From positions 114,239-178,238 of the forward strand of contig CAZWSL010000002.1 in assembly GCA_964636495.1 (NCBI GenBank): 64,000 nt of DNA, read 5' to 3'. The number at the start of each line of letters is the position of its first letter. Position 1 is the first letter of the stretch. This DNA comes from Desulfobacula sp964636495. Lineage in GTDB: Bacteria > Desulfobacterota > Desulfobacteria > Desulfobacterales > Desulfobacteraceae. Positions 34,102 through 42,621 of the stretch are shown here, piece by piece. Both the position numbers and the translations under genes were made by a program. The notes beneath the pieces are model-generated. The model was not told where the DNA came from and did no database searches. It saw nothing but the letters and a program-made list of their open reading frames with translations.

Positions 34102-34606
34102 AAAAAAATCCGATTTTGCCGGACAAAAAGGATTTACTCTTGTGGAAATTATTGCTGTTCTGGTGATTACCGGAATTTTAGCGGTTCTGATCAGTACAGG
34201 TGTGGTCAGGATTATTGAAGGGTATTTTTTTACAAGGGATAACACTGCCGCTGCCATGAAAGCTCAGGTTGCAGTCATTAAAATTTCAAAAGAGTTGAGA
34301 TCCATTGAGAAGATTAATTCTGGAAAGAAGAGATCAATGAGTTACTCATATAACCGTAACGGCAAAACCATAGCAGACAGGAGTCTTTTCTGGTCAGGAA
34401 CTGCTTTAGCACCGCTTATGCTGGGAAAAAACATCCTGCTGGAAAATGTAACTGATTTTGAAATTACCTTTCATGAGGATTACCAGGATTCCGGAAGTAA
34501 CACCTGGAGTCAAAATAAAAAAATAATTGGTATTTCCTTTAGCCTGAAAGGGGCATCAGATCATGTCTCCCCCTTTTCTACCATGATAGTGCCACGGAAT
34601 CTGTAA
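34058..34606 (+). CDS. Minor pilin, MshO/GspJ-like
   Basis: The prepilin site is GQKG/FTLVEIIAVLVITGILA with Glu5, after a leader of about 25 residues. The mature part (RIIEGYFFTRDNTAAAMKAQ near its start, LFWSGTALAPLM in the middle, then an ENVTDFEITFHED strand) resembles GspJ/PilW/MshO proteins. The start at 34058 overlaps the previous gene by 44 bases; an ATG at 34067 is an alternative. The MSHA order C-D-O supports the call. Confidence 0.78.
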   Translation: MIPMKPLPSYLQSSKKKSDFAGQKGFTLVEIIAVLVITGILAVLISTGVVRIIEGYFFTRDNTAAAMKAQVAVIKISKELRSIEKINSGKKRSMSYSYNRNGKTIADRSLFWSGTALAPLMLGKNILLENVTDFEITFHEDYQDSGSNTWSQNKKIIGISFSLKGASDHVSPFSTMIVPRNL

Positions 34607-34615
34607 GGCAGTAAA

Positions 34616-35788
34616 ATGAGATATGCAAATCTGTTTTTCATAAACAGCTGCAGCGGGAAAAAACAATCTGCTGCCCTGAAAAATAATAAGGGTGCTGCCA
34701 TGGTATATTTAATCAGTGTAATCATGCTGATGTCTGTTCTGGGGACTGCCATCCTTAAGCTCTCTTCCACGGCAACACTCAGCCATATAGCGGCTAATCA
34801 TATGGACCGCGCCTATTTCATGGCTGAAGCAGGGGGCAATTATGCCATTGCGCTTGTTAAGGATGATATTGAATCAGACGGTAAATATGATGATACCTAT
34901 TCCCTGCATAATAAGACATTTACCCTTGATACATCCGGTAAAAAAGAGGATGGAAAATTCAAAATTGAGGTGGATAATTCAAATGAAGCATTCACCCGGA
35001 TTACATCCATTGGCAGTATTGATGCAGGAGTATCAGTTTCTGTTACCGTCAGGCTGATCTATGATCTGGCTAAAACAGCAGGTCAGCCTGTTTTTGACAG
35101 ATCCCTTTTCAGCGGCGGGAAAATGGTATTGGGAGATAAGGTCTATGTAAATGGAGATGTTGGCACCAATGCAGCAAAAATTGATAAGAAAAAGGGAGTG
35201 AAAATTACCGGCACAGAGGAGACTTCAGCAGGAAAAACCCTTGATTCAGTCATTTTTTTATGCGGGAACTGCACAAAAAAAAAGAGTGTCAAAAAGGATG
35301 AAACATGGAACTCCGGCACATATGAGTACCAAAGCCTCACTGTTGGAAAAAATAATACCATAACCATAAAAGGGGATGTTGTTTTATATGTTAAAGAGGA
35401 TTTTATAATGGAAGAGCAGACCGGTTTTAAAATTCTGGATAACGCTTCTTTGACTGTTTATGTAGGTGGGAATGCTGAATTCTATGAGAATTTTACAACT
35501 GAATTTCCGGATGGACCGGACCGGCCTGAGGATTTTATCATTTTTGGTACCTCCCAAACTGTTGGAGTAAGAGTTTATAACAATTCCACTTTTATTGGCG
35601 GGATATATGCTCCTGACAGTAACGTTGAGATACAAGATGAATCAGATATACGGGGTTCCCTGGTCGGAAAAGAGGTAAAAGTGAATAAAAATAGCAATGT
35701 CATATGGGATGAAGATATGGGTTCGGTATCCTCACCCGGCAAAGGAAGTGTCACGCTTTCCAATCCTGTCCAGTATTTTTCCCAGTAA
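34616..35788 (+). CDS. PilX/MshP-like pilus protein with beta-helix domain
   Basis: Residues 25-60 (NNKGAAMVYLISVIMLMSVLGT, followed by an AANHMDRAYFMAEAGGNYA helix) match the PilX N-terminal pattern; there is no Glu5. From about residue 150 on, repeated short strands (GDKVYVNGDVGTNA, GDVVLYVKEDFIMEEQ, NASLTVYVGGNAEF, STFIGGIYAPDSNVEIQDES) suggest a right-handed beta-helix like that of polymer-forming adhesin domains. It is the last gene of the pilus cluster and could be a tip adhesin or an assembly initiator. It ends two bases before the convergent PilZ gene. Confidence 0.78.
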   Translation: MRYANLFFINSCSGKKQSAALKNNKGAAMVYLISVIMLMSVLGTAILKLSSTATLSHIAANHMDRAYFMAEAGGNYAIALVKDDIESDGKYDDTYSLHNKTFTLDTSGKKEDGKFKIEVDNSNEAFTRITSIGSIDAGVSVSVTVRLIYDLAKTAGQPVFDRSLFSGGKMVLGDKVYVNGDVGTNAAKIDKKKGVKITGTEETSAGKTLDSVIFLCGNCTKKKSVKKDETWNSGTYEYQSLTVGKNNTITIKGDVVLYVKEDFIMEEQTGFKILDNASLTVYVGGNAEFYENFTTEFPDGPDRPEDFIIFGTSQTVGVRVYNNSTFIGGIYAPDSNVEIQDESDIRGSLVGKEVKVNKNSNVIWDEDMGSVSSPGKGSVTLSNPVQYFSQ

Positions 35789-35790
35789 AA

Positions 35791-36210
35791 TCATAAACTG
35801 TGAATAAACTGCTGCAATTTCTTCTGGTGGTTTTCACTGATAGTTTTGATTAAAACACCGACTCCGGTCTCTTCTATACGAACGACTTCTGCAATAAATG
35901 CCAGCTCTCCATCATCTGTCATCATTCTGACAGCAATATTCTCTCCTTTTTTCAATTTCTGGTCTGTCCGGATAAAAGCACCGGTAAGCGATACGTCTGC
36001 TGCATCTGCCTGTATCCGCTCAACTCCGGTATTGATGTCTGCAGAAATACTTACCGGCTTACGTTTGCAGTCACGAACTTCAATGTGGATTATTTTCTCT
36101 TTTCTGTTATTTTTATTTTTGGCAGCTTCAAAAAGCAGTGAGAGAATTTTTTTATCCGTCTCTTCATCGGTTTCCAGAATCTGTTTTATAAGCTCAAGTT
36201 TATCTATCAT
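35791..36210 (-). CDS. PilZ domain protein
   Basis: The start is the ATG at 36208-36210, with AGGAGG four bases upstream; the frame extends to 36264 but without a ribosome site. Residues 1-50 are helical. The PilZ domain follows: RDCKR (RxxxR) about ten residues before strand SISADI, then ADVSLTGAFI (DxSxxG), both needed for c-di-GMP binding. It is convergent with the pilus operon, so it is separately expressed, but its position suggests it is a c-di-GMP receptor acting on the pilus or on surface behaviour. Confidence 0.88.
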   Translation of the reverse strand: MIDKLELIKQILETDEETDKKILSLLFEAAKNKNNRKEKIIHIEVRDCKRKPVSISADINTGVERIQADAADVSLTGAFIRTDQKLKKGENIAVRMMTDDGELAFIAEVVRIEETGVGVLIKTISENHQKKLQQFIHSL

Positions 36211-36435
36211 ATATCCTCCTGAACAGCAGCAGCTCCGGCAAACTGCCAATCTTATTTTTATCAATCTTATTTTTTATCTTTTTTATACCTATGACTTGTA
36301 TCCCGTTCTGTCAAGAAATGCGTTTCAATTTTTTTAAAATTTGATAAAATTTTTCATGCTCTCTATCTTTTACAGGGATGTGATGATATGACAGGATAAT
36401 GATCTGCTTTGATTTAATGACGCAGGAGGGTAAAT

Positions 36436-38655
36436 ATGATGAAAAACATTACATTGATACATGTTCTAATATGCGTTTTTATATCAGGACTCTTTTTTAT
36501 GCCTGCAGGAATGGATGTATCTGTACCCTTTATAGAAGACCTGCGATTAAAAAGTATTGATGTGCGGTTTAAGATCAGAGGCGGGAGAGAAACCTCTGGT
36601 AATGTCATTATTGCAGGAATTGAGCAAAGGGGGATCGATGCCTATGGCAGATGGCCATGGCCAAGATCTGTTTTTGCAAAACTTCTGGTACGCCTGAAGG
36701 AAAGCGGGGCAAAAACAGTTGTTTTTGACCTTCTTTTCCCTGAGCCTGAAAAGAGCAGAGTAGCAGAGGCGGTTGGATCACTTGCAGATACCTATATGGA
36801 ACTGGAACTGCTCAATGATAATTTTCAGAACCAGATTTTTTTTGATGAAATGGTCCAGGTGGTGGAGGAGTCTGACAATGATTCCCTGATGGGGGAGGCA
36901 GTGGCGTGGGCTGATAATGTCATTCTTGGGGTCGTATTTGAACCCGGGGAGAAAGCTGAACTGCCTGATATCGATATAGACAAAGCATTGTATCAATATG
37001 ATCCTGGAAATAAAATGTGGAATCAAAGAGATTTTTTTTCAAGGGATAGAATCCTTTTACCCATAAGCAAACTGGGAAGAGATACTGCTGCAATGGGATA
37101 CACCAATGTTTTTCCTGAAAATGATGGTATTATCAGAAGGGAAAAACCGGTTATCATGAATGAAGATGTTCCCTTCATGCCCCTTGCTGTGGCGGCTGCA
37201 GGTCATTATCTGAATAAAAAACCATTTCTGGATCCCGGCGGGAGTATTACAATTGGAGGCCGTGAGATTGAGTTTGATGATTCAGGTTCAATATATCTTG
37301 ATTTTTACGGTCCTGAAAACACTTTTGCAGGGTATTCCATTGCAGATATCATTGAAGGGAGAATCCCGCCTGATCAGCTGAAAGATAAAGCGGTTATTAT
37401 CGGCGGCATGGCAACAGGACTGGGGGATATCTGGCCGACCCCCTTCATCGGAGAGATTCCAGGTGTATTTATTCAGGCGACTTTTCTTGATAATATCCTG
37501 CAGAACCGGGTAATGAAGATACCTGCTAATCAAGTCTGGATCTGTTTTGCTGCTATCCTTGCCCTGGTTTTTCTGCCACTGGCACTCAGGATTGTGGTTT
37601 CTCCCCTGCTGTCAACTTTTGCAGGGGTGATTACCATGACAGGGTATGCTTCACTGACCCAGTATGTCTTTAATACACATCAATTGATATGGCCGATTGT
37701 TCTACCCCTGGGAGCAGGTGTCTCAGCCGCTCTCATACTGCTTGTCTATAATTTTATAACTGAGCAGAAGCAGAAAAGCTTTATCAAGAATGCTTTTGGT
37801 CAATATCTTTCTCCAGAAGTTATCGATATCCTTGTCAAGAATCCCGACAAGCTCAGCCTGGGCGGCGAACGGCGGGAAATGACAGCCTATTTCAGCGATG
37901 TTGCCGGTTTCTCCTCCATATCTGAACAATTAGACCCGGACCAGCTCGTTGCACTTTTAAATGAATATCTGACTGAAATGACAGATATTATAGCGAAATA
38001 TAACGGAACCGTGGATAAATTTGAAGGGGATGCCATTATCGCTTTCTGGGGGGCACCGCTGGACCAGCCTGATCATGCGTTATTATGCTGTCTGGCAACC
38101 ATTGAGATGCAGAATCGAATGAAAGAAATCAGAGACAGATTTGCCAGAGAGGACAAACCGGTGCTCAATGTAAGGATGGGGATTAATACGGGACCCATGG
38201 TTGTCGGTAATATGGGGTCCCAGACAAGAATGGATTATACCATGATGGGCGATGCCGTTAACCTGGCCGCCCGGCTGGAAGGTGCGAACAAATATTACAG
38301 CACATATACAATGATTTCACATTATACCTATGACAAGGTTAAAGATGAGGTTGAAGTTCGTGAACTGGATACCATCCGGGTCGTTGGTAAAAAAGAACCC
38401 ATAACAGTTTATGAGTTACTGGAAACCAGAGGAAACCTGGATAGAATGACATCCAGCCTGGTCAGCCGGTATAACAGCGCCCTTGAATTGTATAAAAATC
38501 AGAAATTTGATGAATCAAAGGCTGAATTTGAATCCATTGTACAGGATTATCCTGAGGACGGACCCTCCCAGACGTATATCTCCAGGTGCGAATTATATAA
38601 TGAAGAACCGCCGGGAGATGAGTGGGATGGTGTCTTTAACTTGACGGCAAAATAA
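36436..38655 (+). CDS. CHASE2-domain adenylate/guanylate cyclase
   Basis: An N-terminal membrane helix (about 4-22), a large extracytoplasmic CHASE2 domain (about 30-355) and three more helices (about 360-440) lead to a class III cyclase domain (about 480-660). D488 (FSDVAG) and D532 (EGDA) bind metal; N609/R613 (VNLAARLE) are the transition-state residues. The RMDYTMMGDA stretch suits ATP. A TPR-like tail (about 678-730) ends with PPGDEWDGVF, like the cyclase at 17028. It would make cAMP in response to an external signal. Start ATG at 36436 has GGAGG at 36425-36429. Confidence 0.93.
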   Translation: MMKNITLIHVLICVFISGLFFMPAGMDVSVPFIEDLRLKSIDVRFKIRGGRETSGNVIIAGIEQRGIDAYGRWPWPRSVFAKLLVRLKESGAKTVVFDLLFPEPEKSRVAEAVGSLADTYMELELLNDNFQNQIFFDEMVQVVEESDNDSLMGEAVAWADNVILGVVFEPGEKAELPDIDIDKALYQYDPGNKMWNQRDFFSRDRILLPISKLGRDTAAMGYTNVFPENDGIIRREKPVIMNEDVPFMPLAVAAAGHYLNKKPFLDPGGSITIGGREIEFDDSGSIYLDFYGPENTFAGYSIADIIEGRIPPDQLKDKAVIIGGMATGLGDIWPTPFIGEIPGVFIQATFLDNILQNRVMKIPANQVWICFAAILALVFLPLALRIVVSPLLSTFAGVITMTGYASLTQYVFNTHQLIWPIVLPLGAGVSAALILLVYNFITEQKQKSFIKNAFGQYLSPEVIDILVKNPDKLSLGGERREMTAYFSDVAGFSSISEQLDPDQLVALLNEYLTEMTDIIAKYNGTVDKFEGDAIIAFWGAPLDQPDHALLCCLATIEMQNRMKEIRDRFAREDKPVLNVRMGINTGPMVVGNMGSQTRMDYTMMGDAVNLAARLEGANKYYSTYTMISHYTYDKVKDEVEVRELDTIRVVGKKEPITVYELLETRGNLDRMTSSLVSRYNSALELYKNQKFDESKAEFESIVQDYPEDGPSQTYISRCELYNEEPPGDEWDGVFNLTAK

Positions 38656-38812
38656 TGAATTGACAAAAATCACCGGATGAGATCAGGATTTTATCCACCA
38701 CTGAAATGCTGTCATATCAGCAGACTTGCATATCATTAAGGTTTGACTGTTTTTTGAAAATCACGGTGTGGCATGTTGAGGATTCTAACGGATAGGGAAA
38801 GCTAAAATTGCG

Positions 38813-38842
38813 GAAAAGCCGGATATCAGGATTACCGGCTTT
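38813..38842 (-). terminator. Terminator-like hairpin downstream of the FecR gene
   Basis: AAAGCCGG (38815-38822) and CCGGCTTT (38835-38842) form an eight-pair stem; read on the minus strand it ends in TTTT. It lies about 80 bases after the FecR-gene stop. Confidence 0.55.
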
Positions 38843-38857
38843 ATCCGGCTGTAAATT

Positions 38858-38898
38858 GATCTGGCAGACACCTTGTGAAAACCGGTATCTGCCAGATC
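38858..38898. repeat. 11-bp inverted repeat in the 3' region of the FecR gene
   Basis: GATCTGGCAGA (38858-38868) is exactly matched by TCTGCCAGATC (38888-38898) with a 19-base loop. No T-run follows, so it is more likely an RNA-stabilising hairpin or part of a two-stem terminator with 38813-38842. Confidence 0.55.
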
Positions 38899-38921
38899 GA
38901 ATCTGATCTCCTGCATTTGAT

Positions 38922-40846
38922 TTATGTTGGACTTCCCTCCTTTTCATCATTGCTGGGTGGAGCTTCTGGTTCAGGTTCAGGTTCAGGTTCTGGGTCTTGC
39001 TGCTGTTCTTCTTCTTTCTGCTCTTCTTCTTTCTGCTCTTCTTCTTTCTGCTCTTCTTCTTTCTGCTCTTCTTCTTNNNNNNNNNNNNNNNNNNNNNNNN
39101 NNNNNNNNNNNNNNNNNNNNNNNNNNNNNNNNNNNNNNNNNNNNNNNNNNNNNNNNNNNNNNNNNNNNNNNNNNNNTCTTCTTCTTTCTGCTCTTCTTCT
39201 TTCTGCTCTTCTTCTTTCTGCTCTTCTTCTTTCTGCTCAGCTTCCTCTTGTTCTATTGTTTCACCGGTTGTATCTTCAGTCTCTTCTGCAGCCTCTTCAA
39301 CCTCTTCAGCGGCAGCTTCTACATCATCAGCAGTAGCATTTTCATCTTCCAGAACTTCGTTGACCTCTTCCACGGCCTCATCAACTTTTTCAACAGATTT
39401 AGCTGCCTCATCAGCTGTCTGGGTCAGCGCCTCTGCTTTTTCCTGATCCTGTTCAACAATTGCTTCTGCAGCCAGACTGCTTACTTTGACAGCATCTTGT
39501 GCTGCTTTTGAAGAATCTTCAGCAGCATCGGAAATGGATTTTGCAAGTGCTATCTGTTCGGGAGTTTCCGCTTCTGCACTGGCTTCTACTGCTTTGTCCG
39601 CCAGCTCAACAGATTTTTCTGCAGTTGCAAGGATTTTTTCAACTTTTGAGCTTAATTCCCCTGCATCTTTTGTACCTTCAGTATCATCTTTTGCCGCAAG
39701 CAGTGTTCCGCTGTTGTTGGTTTCAATGGCTTTTGCTGCCGCTGCAGTTGTATAGGTCGCTGCTTTGGCTGATGCCAGGGCTGTTTCCCTCTGTTCAGCA
39801 GTTTTTGCAACAGCTACCAGATCTGCTGCTTTTTCAGCAGTCTCGTTTGCTTTGTCTGCCAGAGCCAGAGCGATGTCATTCTGTTCACTTGCCTTCTGAG
39901 CTGCTTTTATACCCTCTTCATCATTCTGCAGGGTTTCAAGTATCAACACAATATCGGAATTGACAGACTCTTTATTGGCTTTGATCAATGTGTCAGCAGC
40001 CTCGGCTGCAAGTTTGTTTGTCTCTTTCACAGTATCATCAGTTGCAGCTTTTTCAGCTTTTTCCGATTTCTCTTTTGTCTGCTGCGCTTTTGTAATTTTT
40101 TCCTGTTTGACAGCAAGAGCTGTTAATACTGTTTCTACTTTCTCAAGGGTTGTTTTGACCGTCTCTTTTATTTCAGGGTCACTGTTTTTGATAAAGGCTT
40201 GTAATTCTGCTTTTGTTTCGTTGATATTTGCCGTGTTATCACCAGGATTACTTGAAGATGCCATGGAGGCCTGGAATGTTTCAGACTGCATCGCCTGGGC
40301 AAGTTCTAAAATCAGTGGAATCACTTCCTGGAAAATGCCTGATGTATCCATGTTACCCTCGTAGAGCTTTCCAGCAGACTCTCCTTTTTCATCGGCGCCG
40401 AACCATCCCCCGGTTCCCCTGAGAGCAGCAACCGCGGTGGGAAGTTCAATCCGGGTCTTTCTGTCTGCTGTCGGCTGTTCATGATACTTGGATCTTCCCA
40501 GCATGATACGGATGCTTCTCAGCCTTGTCTTTTTATCTGAACCCGGAGTGACCTGTTTCAGCTTATCAATAACACGGATGCTGGAAAACGGGTCAACAAA
40601 CATTGTAGCGCCGTCATCAAAAACAACCAGTGCATTTCCCTCTCTGGTAACAATTTTAGCACCGGAATAGAGTCTCAGGTCTTTTTGGGCCGGGGTCCAC
40701 TTACCGGCATTTTTGATCATTGTTTCACCGGCAAAATCTTTCAGGGTTGCAATCCCCTGGGGGGCTGCAAATCCAGAACTTGCAAAAAGAAAAATCAGTG
40801 AAACCACTATCATCATAATGGTAAATTTTTTTCTATTGATCTGCAT
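38922..40846 (-). CDS. Exported FecR-domain protein with long helical region and acidic repeat tail
   Basis: The ATG at 40844-40846 has AAGGA at 40854-40858. A signal peptide (MQINRKKFTIMMIVVSLIFL, cut near GFAA) is followed by a FecR domain (about 30-150: SGAKIVTREGNALVVFDDGA, RTRIELPTAVAALRGTG). A long Ala/Glu/Lys-rich helical region follows, then an EEQKE repeat. A 100-N gap lies inside the repeat and, because 100 is not a multiple of three, shifts the frame. Read in the frame used before the gap, the 3' side continues EEQKEEEQQQDPEPEPEPEP and ends NDEKEGSPT at the TAA 38922-38924. It resembles periplasmic FecR proteins found with CHASE2 sensors, and it is next to one. Exact length unknown. 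Confidence 0.8.
39006..39238 (-). repeat. 15-bp minisatellite encoding EEQKE, broken by a gap
   Basis: The unit CTCTTCTTCTTTCTG (plus strand) repeats without change on both sides of the 100-N gap at 39077-39176; about four units are seen on each side. The 55 bases left of the gap equal the 55 bases right of it. Unit length is a multiple of three, so copy-number changes would keep the reading frame. Confidence 0.9.
39077..39176. other. Assembly gap (100 N) inside the minisatellite
   Basis: The gap is a fixed 100 N. It does not preserve the 15-base phase of the repeat, so it cannot be the true spacing. Confidence 0.95.
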
Positions 40847-41288
40847 AATGAATCCTTTCAAAAACAGTTTTTACATACCTGCCTGCTGTTATGGGGTTAT
40901 ATTTTTTGTGATTAATGAAAACAAATAAGTTAGTTTACACTACAATAGATAATATTGGAATAATAAAGTCAATATTTTTTATGATTTTTACTGTTTTTTA
41001 GCAGGGGTGACACCCGCAGGCCTTTTCATCAGAAGCCTTTCATATATGGCCTGTTCAAAGAGATGTGAGCAGATAAATGAACAGATGAACTGGAGCAGAT
41101 GGATGTTGCCGGGCAGACTCAGTTTTAATGGTTGAATTTAGTCATCAGTTTCATTACAATGGATGAACCTGGTGCTGTCTGCAGATCTCGTTCATCTGGT
41201 ATCAGGAGTAGAGAAGTGATGAAAATTCAGTGTGATAATTTCTTTTCAATCGGTAAATAAATTGAAAAAAGGTGGAGGAGGCTGTTTC
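40847..41288. other. Divergent intergenic region
   Basis: This region of 442 bases lies between the FecR gene and a REC-GGDEF gene. AT-rich near 40920-41000. I see no riboswitch (the conserved GEMM c-di-GMP core is absent), no small gene with a ribosome site and no strong promoter. Confidence 0.45.
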
Positions 41289-42203
41289 ATGAAGGTATTG
41301 ATTGCTGAAGATGATATGACGTCACGTCTGATTTTAAGTTCAATTCTCAAAAAATGGGATTTTACTCCTGTTCTGACCTGCAACGGAGGAGAGGCATGGG
41401 ATGCACTGCAGTCGGAAGATGCCCCCAGGCTTGTCATTCTTGACTGGCAGATGCCTGAAATGAGCGGTATTGAAGTCTGCCGGAAAGTCCGTAAGATTGA
41501 GACTACTGATCCGCCATACCTGATTGTGCTCACGGCAAAAGATAAAAAAAGAGATATCGTCAGGGCACTGGATGCAGGGGCAAACGATTTTATCTCCAAG
41601 CCCTATGATAATGAAGAGCTGCAGGCCAGGATCAATGTGGGGAAACGGATGCTTGAGCTTCAGTCAGCACTTGCTCAAGCATATAAATCCCTGAAGCATG
41701 AAGCAATTCATGATCCCCTGACCGATATTTATAACCGCAGGGCGATTATGGATTTACTCTCAAAAGAGATATCAAGGGCTGAAAGGAAAAAAACAGTTCT
41801 CTGTATCGGCATGTGTGATATTGATCACTTCAAGAGAGTAAATGATACATACGGCCACCAGGTCGGCGATGAGGTGCTGATTGCCTTTACTCAGCGTGTT
41901 GAGGGCCAGTTACGTGCCTATGATCATGTGGGAAGATATGGAGGAGAGGAGTTTCTGGTATTAGCACCGGGGATTAAGAGACCCTATAATAAAACCGTAT
42001 TTGAACGGATATGCAATAGTTTCCGGAAAAATAAAATATTAACTGCAAAGGGAGATATCTCAATTACTGTCAGTATCGGCGTAACCCTGTTTACAGGTGA
42101 TCAAGATGTGGATACACTGCTGGCAGAAGCAGACTCTGCCCTTTATGAGGCAAAATCATCCGGACGAGACCGTGTGGTTTATGCAGAGTCGATAAATTGT
42201 TAA
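41289..42203 (+). CDS. Response regulator diguanylate cyclase (REC-GGDEF), second copy
   Basis: The receiver domain (about residues 1-120) has the acidic pair at 8-9 and phospho-acceptor D52 in LDWQMPEMSG. The GGDEF domain (about 140-300) has DPLTDIYNRRA, CDIDHFKRVNDTYGHQ and GGEEF at 218-222, with an intact inhibitory site RAYD at 209-212. It should make c-di-GMP with product inhibition. I start at the ATG at 41289 (GGAGG at 41274-41278); the frame is open from 41232. Its kinase is not in view. Confidence 0.93.
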   Translation: MKVLIAEDDMTSRLILSSILKKWDFTPVLTCNGGEAWDALQSEDAPRLVILDWQMPEMSGIEVCRKVRKIETTDPPYLIVLTAKDKKRDIVRALDAGANDFISKPYDNEELQARINVGKRMLELQSALAQAYKSLKHEAIHDPLTDIYNRRAIMDLLSKEISRAERKKTVLCIGMCDIDHFKRVNDTYGHQVGDEVLIAFTQRVEGQLRAYDHVGRYGGEEFLVLAPGIKRPYNKTVFERICNSFRKNKILTAKGDISITVSIGVTLFTGDQDVDTLLAEADSALYEAKSSGRDRVVYAESINC

Positions 42204-42621
42204 ATATCATTTTCAGATGAAAACAGAGGGCCAGGAAGATGTATACAGATACTTTCAGAAGCATTTATTTTCCGGCCTGCTTCAACCAGGGCACTGCACC
42301 AGGTGCTCAAAAGCGGTAAAGTATCCTGCTTGCCGGAGATATATCCGTGTAAATTTTTTCATCCATCTATTTTTCTTCTCCCTGTGATTCCTGGTTCGTG
42401 TATTTAGAAAATGATAAAATATGCTTGACATATATTTTAAATCTATAAAAAAGTATATGTTATCTTTATCTATGAGCGTGTGACAGCTGACCCGCCAGGT
42501 ATGGGCAGGATAGCTGTGCGCAGGGCTCCTGCTCAGGAATAGTGATGTTTTCTGGAGAAGGAAATAAAACTATTGTTTACAGGTTGTATATGTTTAACTT
42601 AATCAGGGAGAGGAAGAGAGG
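42204..42621 (+). other. Intergenic region before the dctP/pxp genes
   Basis: This region of 418 bases holds no gene. TTGACA at 42425-42430 may be a -35 box, but no good -10 lies 16-18 bases away (TATAAA at 42444 is too close). The GC-richer part at 42475-42545 holds the two hairpins described separately. Confidence 0.5.
42483..42532 (+). promoter_or_regulatory. Two-hairpin structured leader candidate
   Basis: Hairpin 1: ACAGCT (42483-42488) pairs with AGCTGT (42512-42517); inside, CC/GG and GCC/GGC pairs continue the stem around a loop AGGTATG. Hairpin 2: GCAGG (42520-42524) pairs with CCTGC (42528-42532) around GCT. The pair lies 90-140 bases before dctP in otherwise AT-rich DNA. It may be a cis-regulatory RNA; I cannot match it to a known riboswitch. 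Confidence 0.4.

Noticed and set aside
36394..36407. GG-N10-GC spacing before the CHASE2 cyclase as a sigma-54 promoter
   Set aside because: The -24 element reads AGGAT instead of TGGCA; too weak without support.
38717..39076. Basic KKKSR-repeat C-terminus of the FecR protein in the frame after the gap
   Set aside because: The 100-N gap is not a multiple of three. The true frame continues EEQKE and stops at 38922.
38875..39963. Long plus-strand frames rich in Ser, Leu, Phe and Cys
   Set aside because: They are complements of the FecR gene's repeat and Ala/Glu/Lys-rich region; the Ns are read through as unknown residues.
42475..42545. Guanidine-II (mini-ykkC) riboswitch before dctP
   Set aside because: Two hairpins are present but neither loop has the required ACGR sequence.
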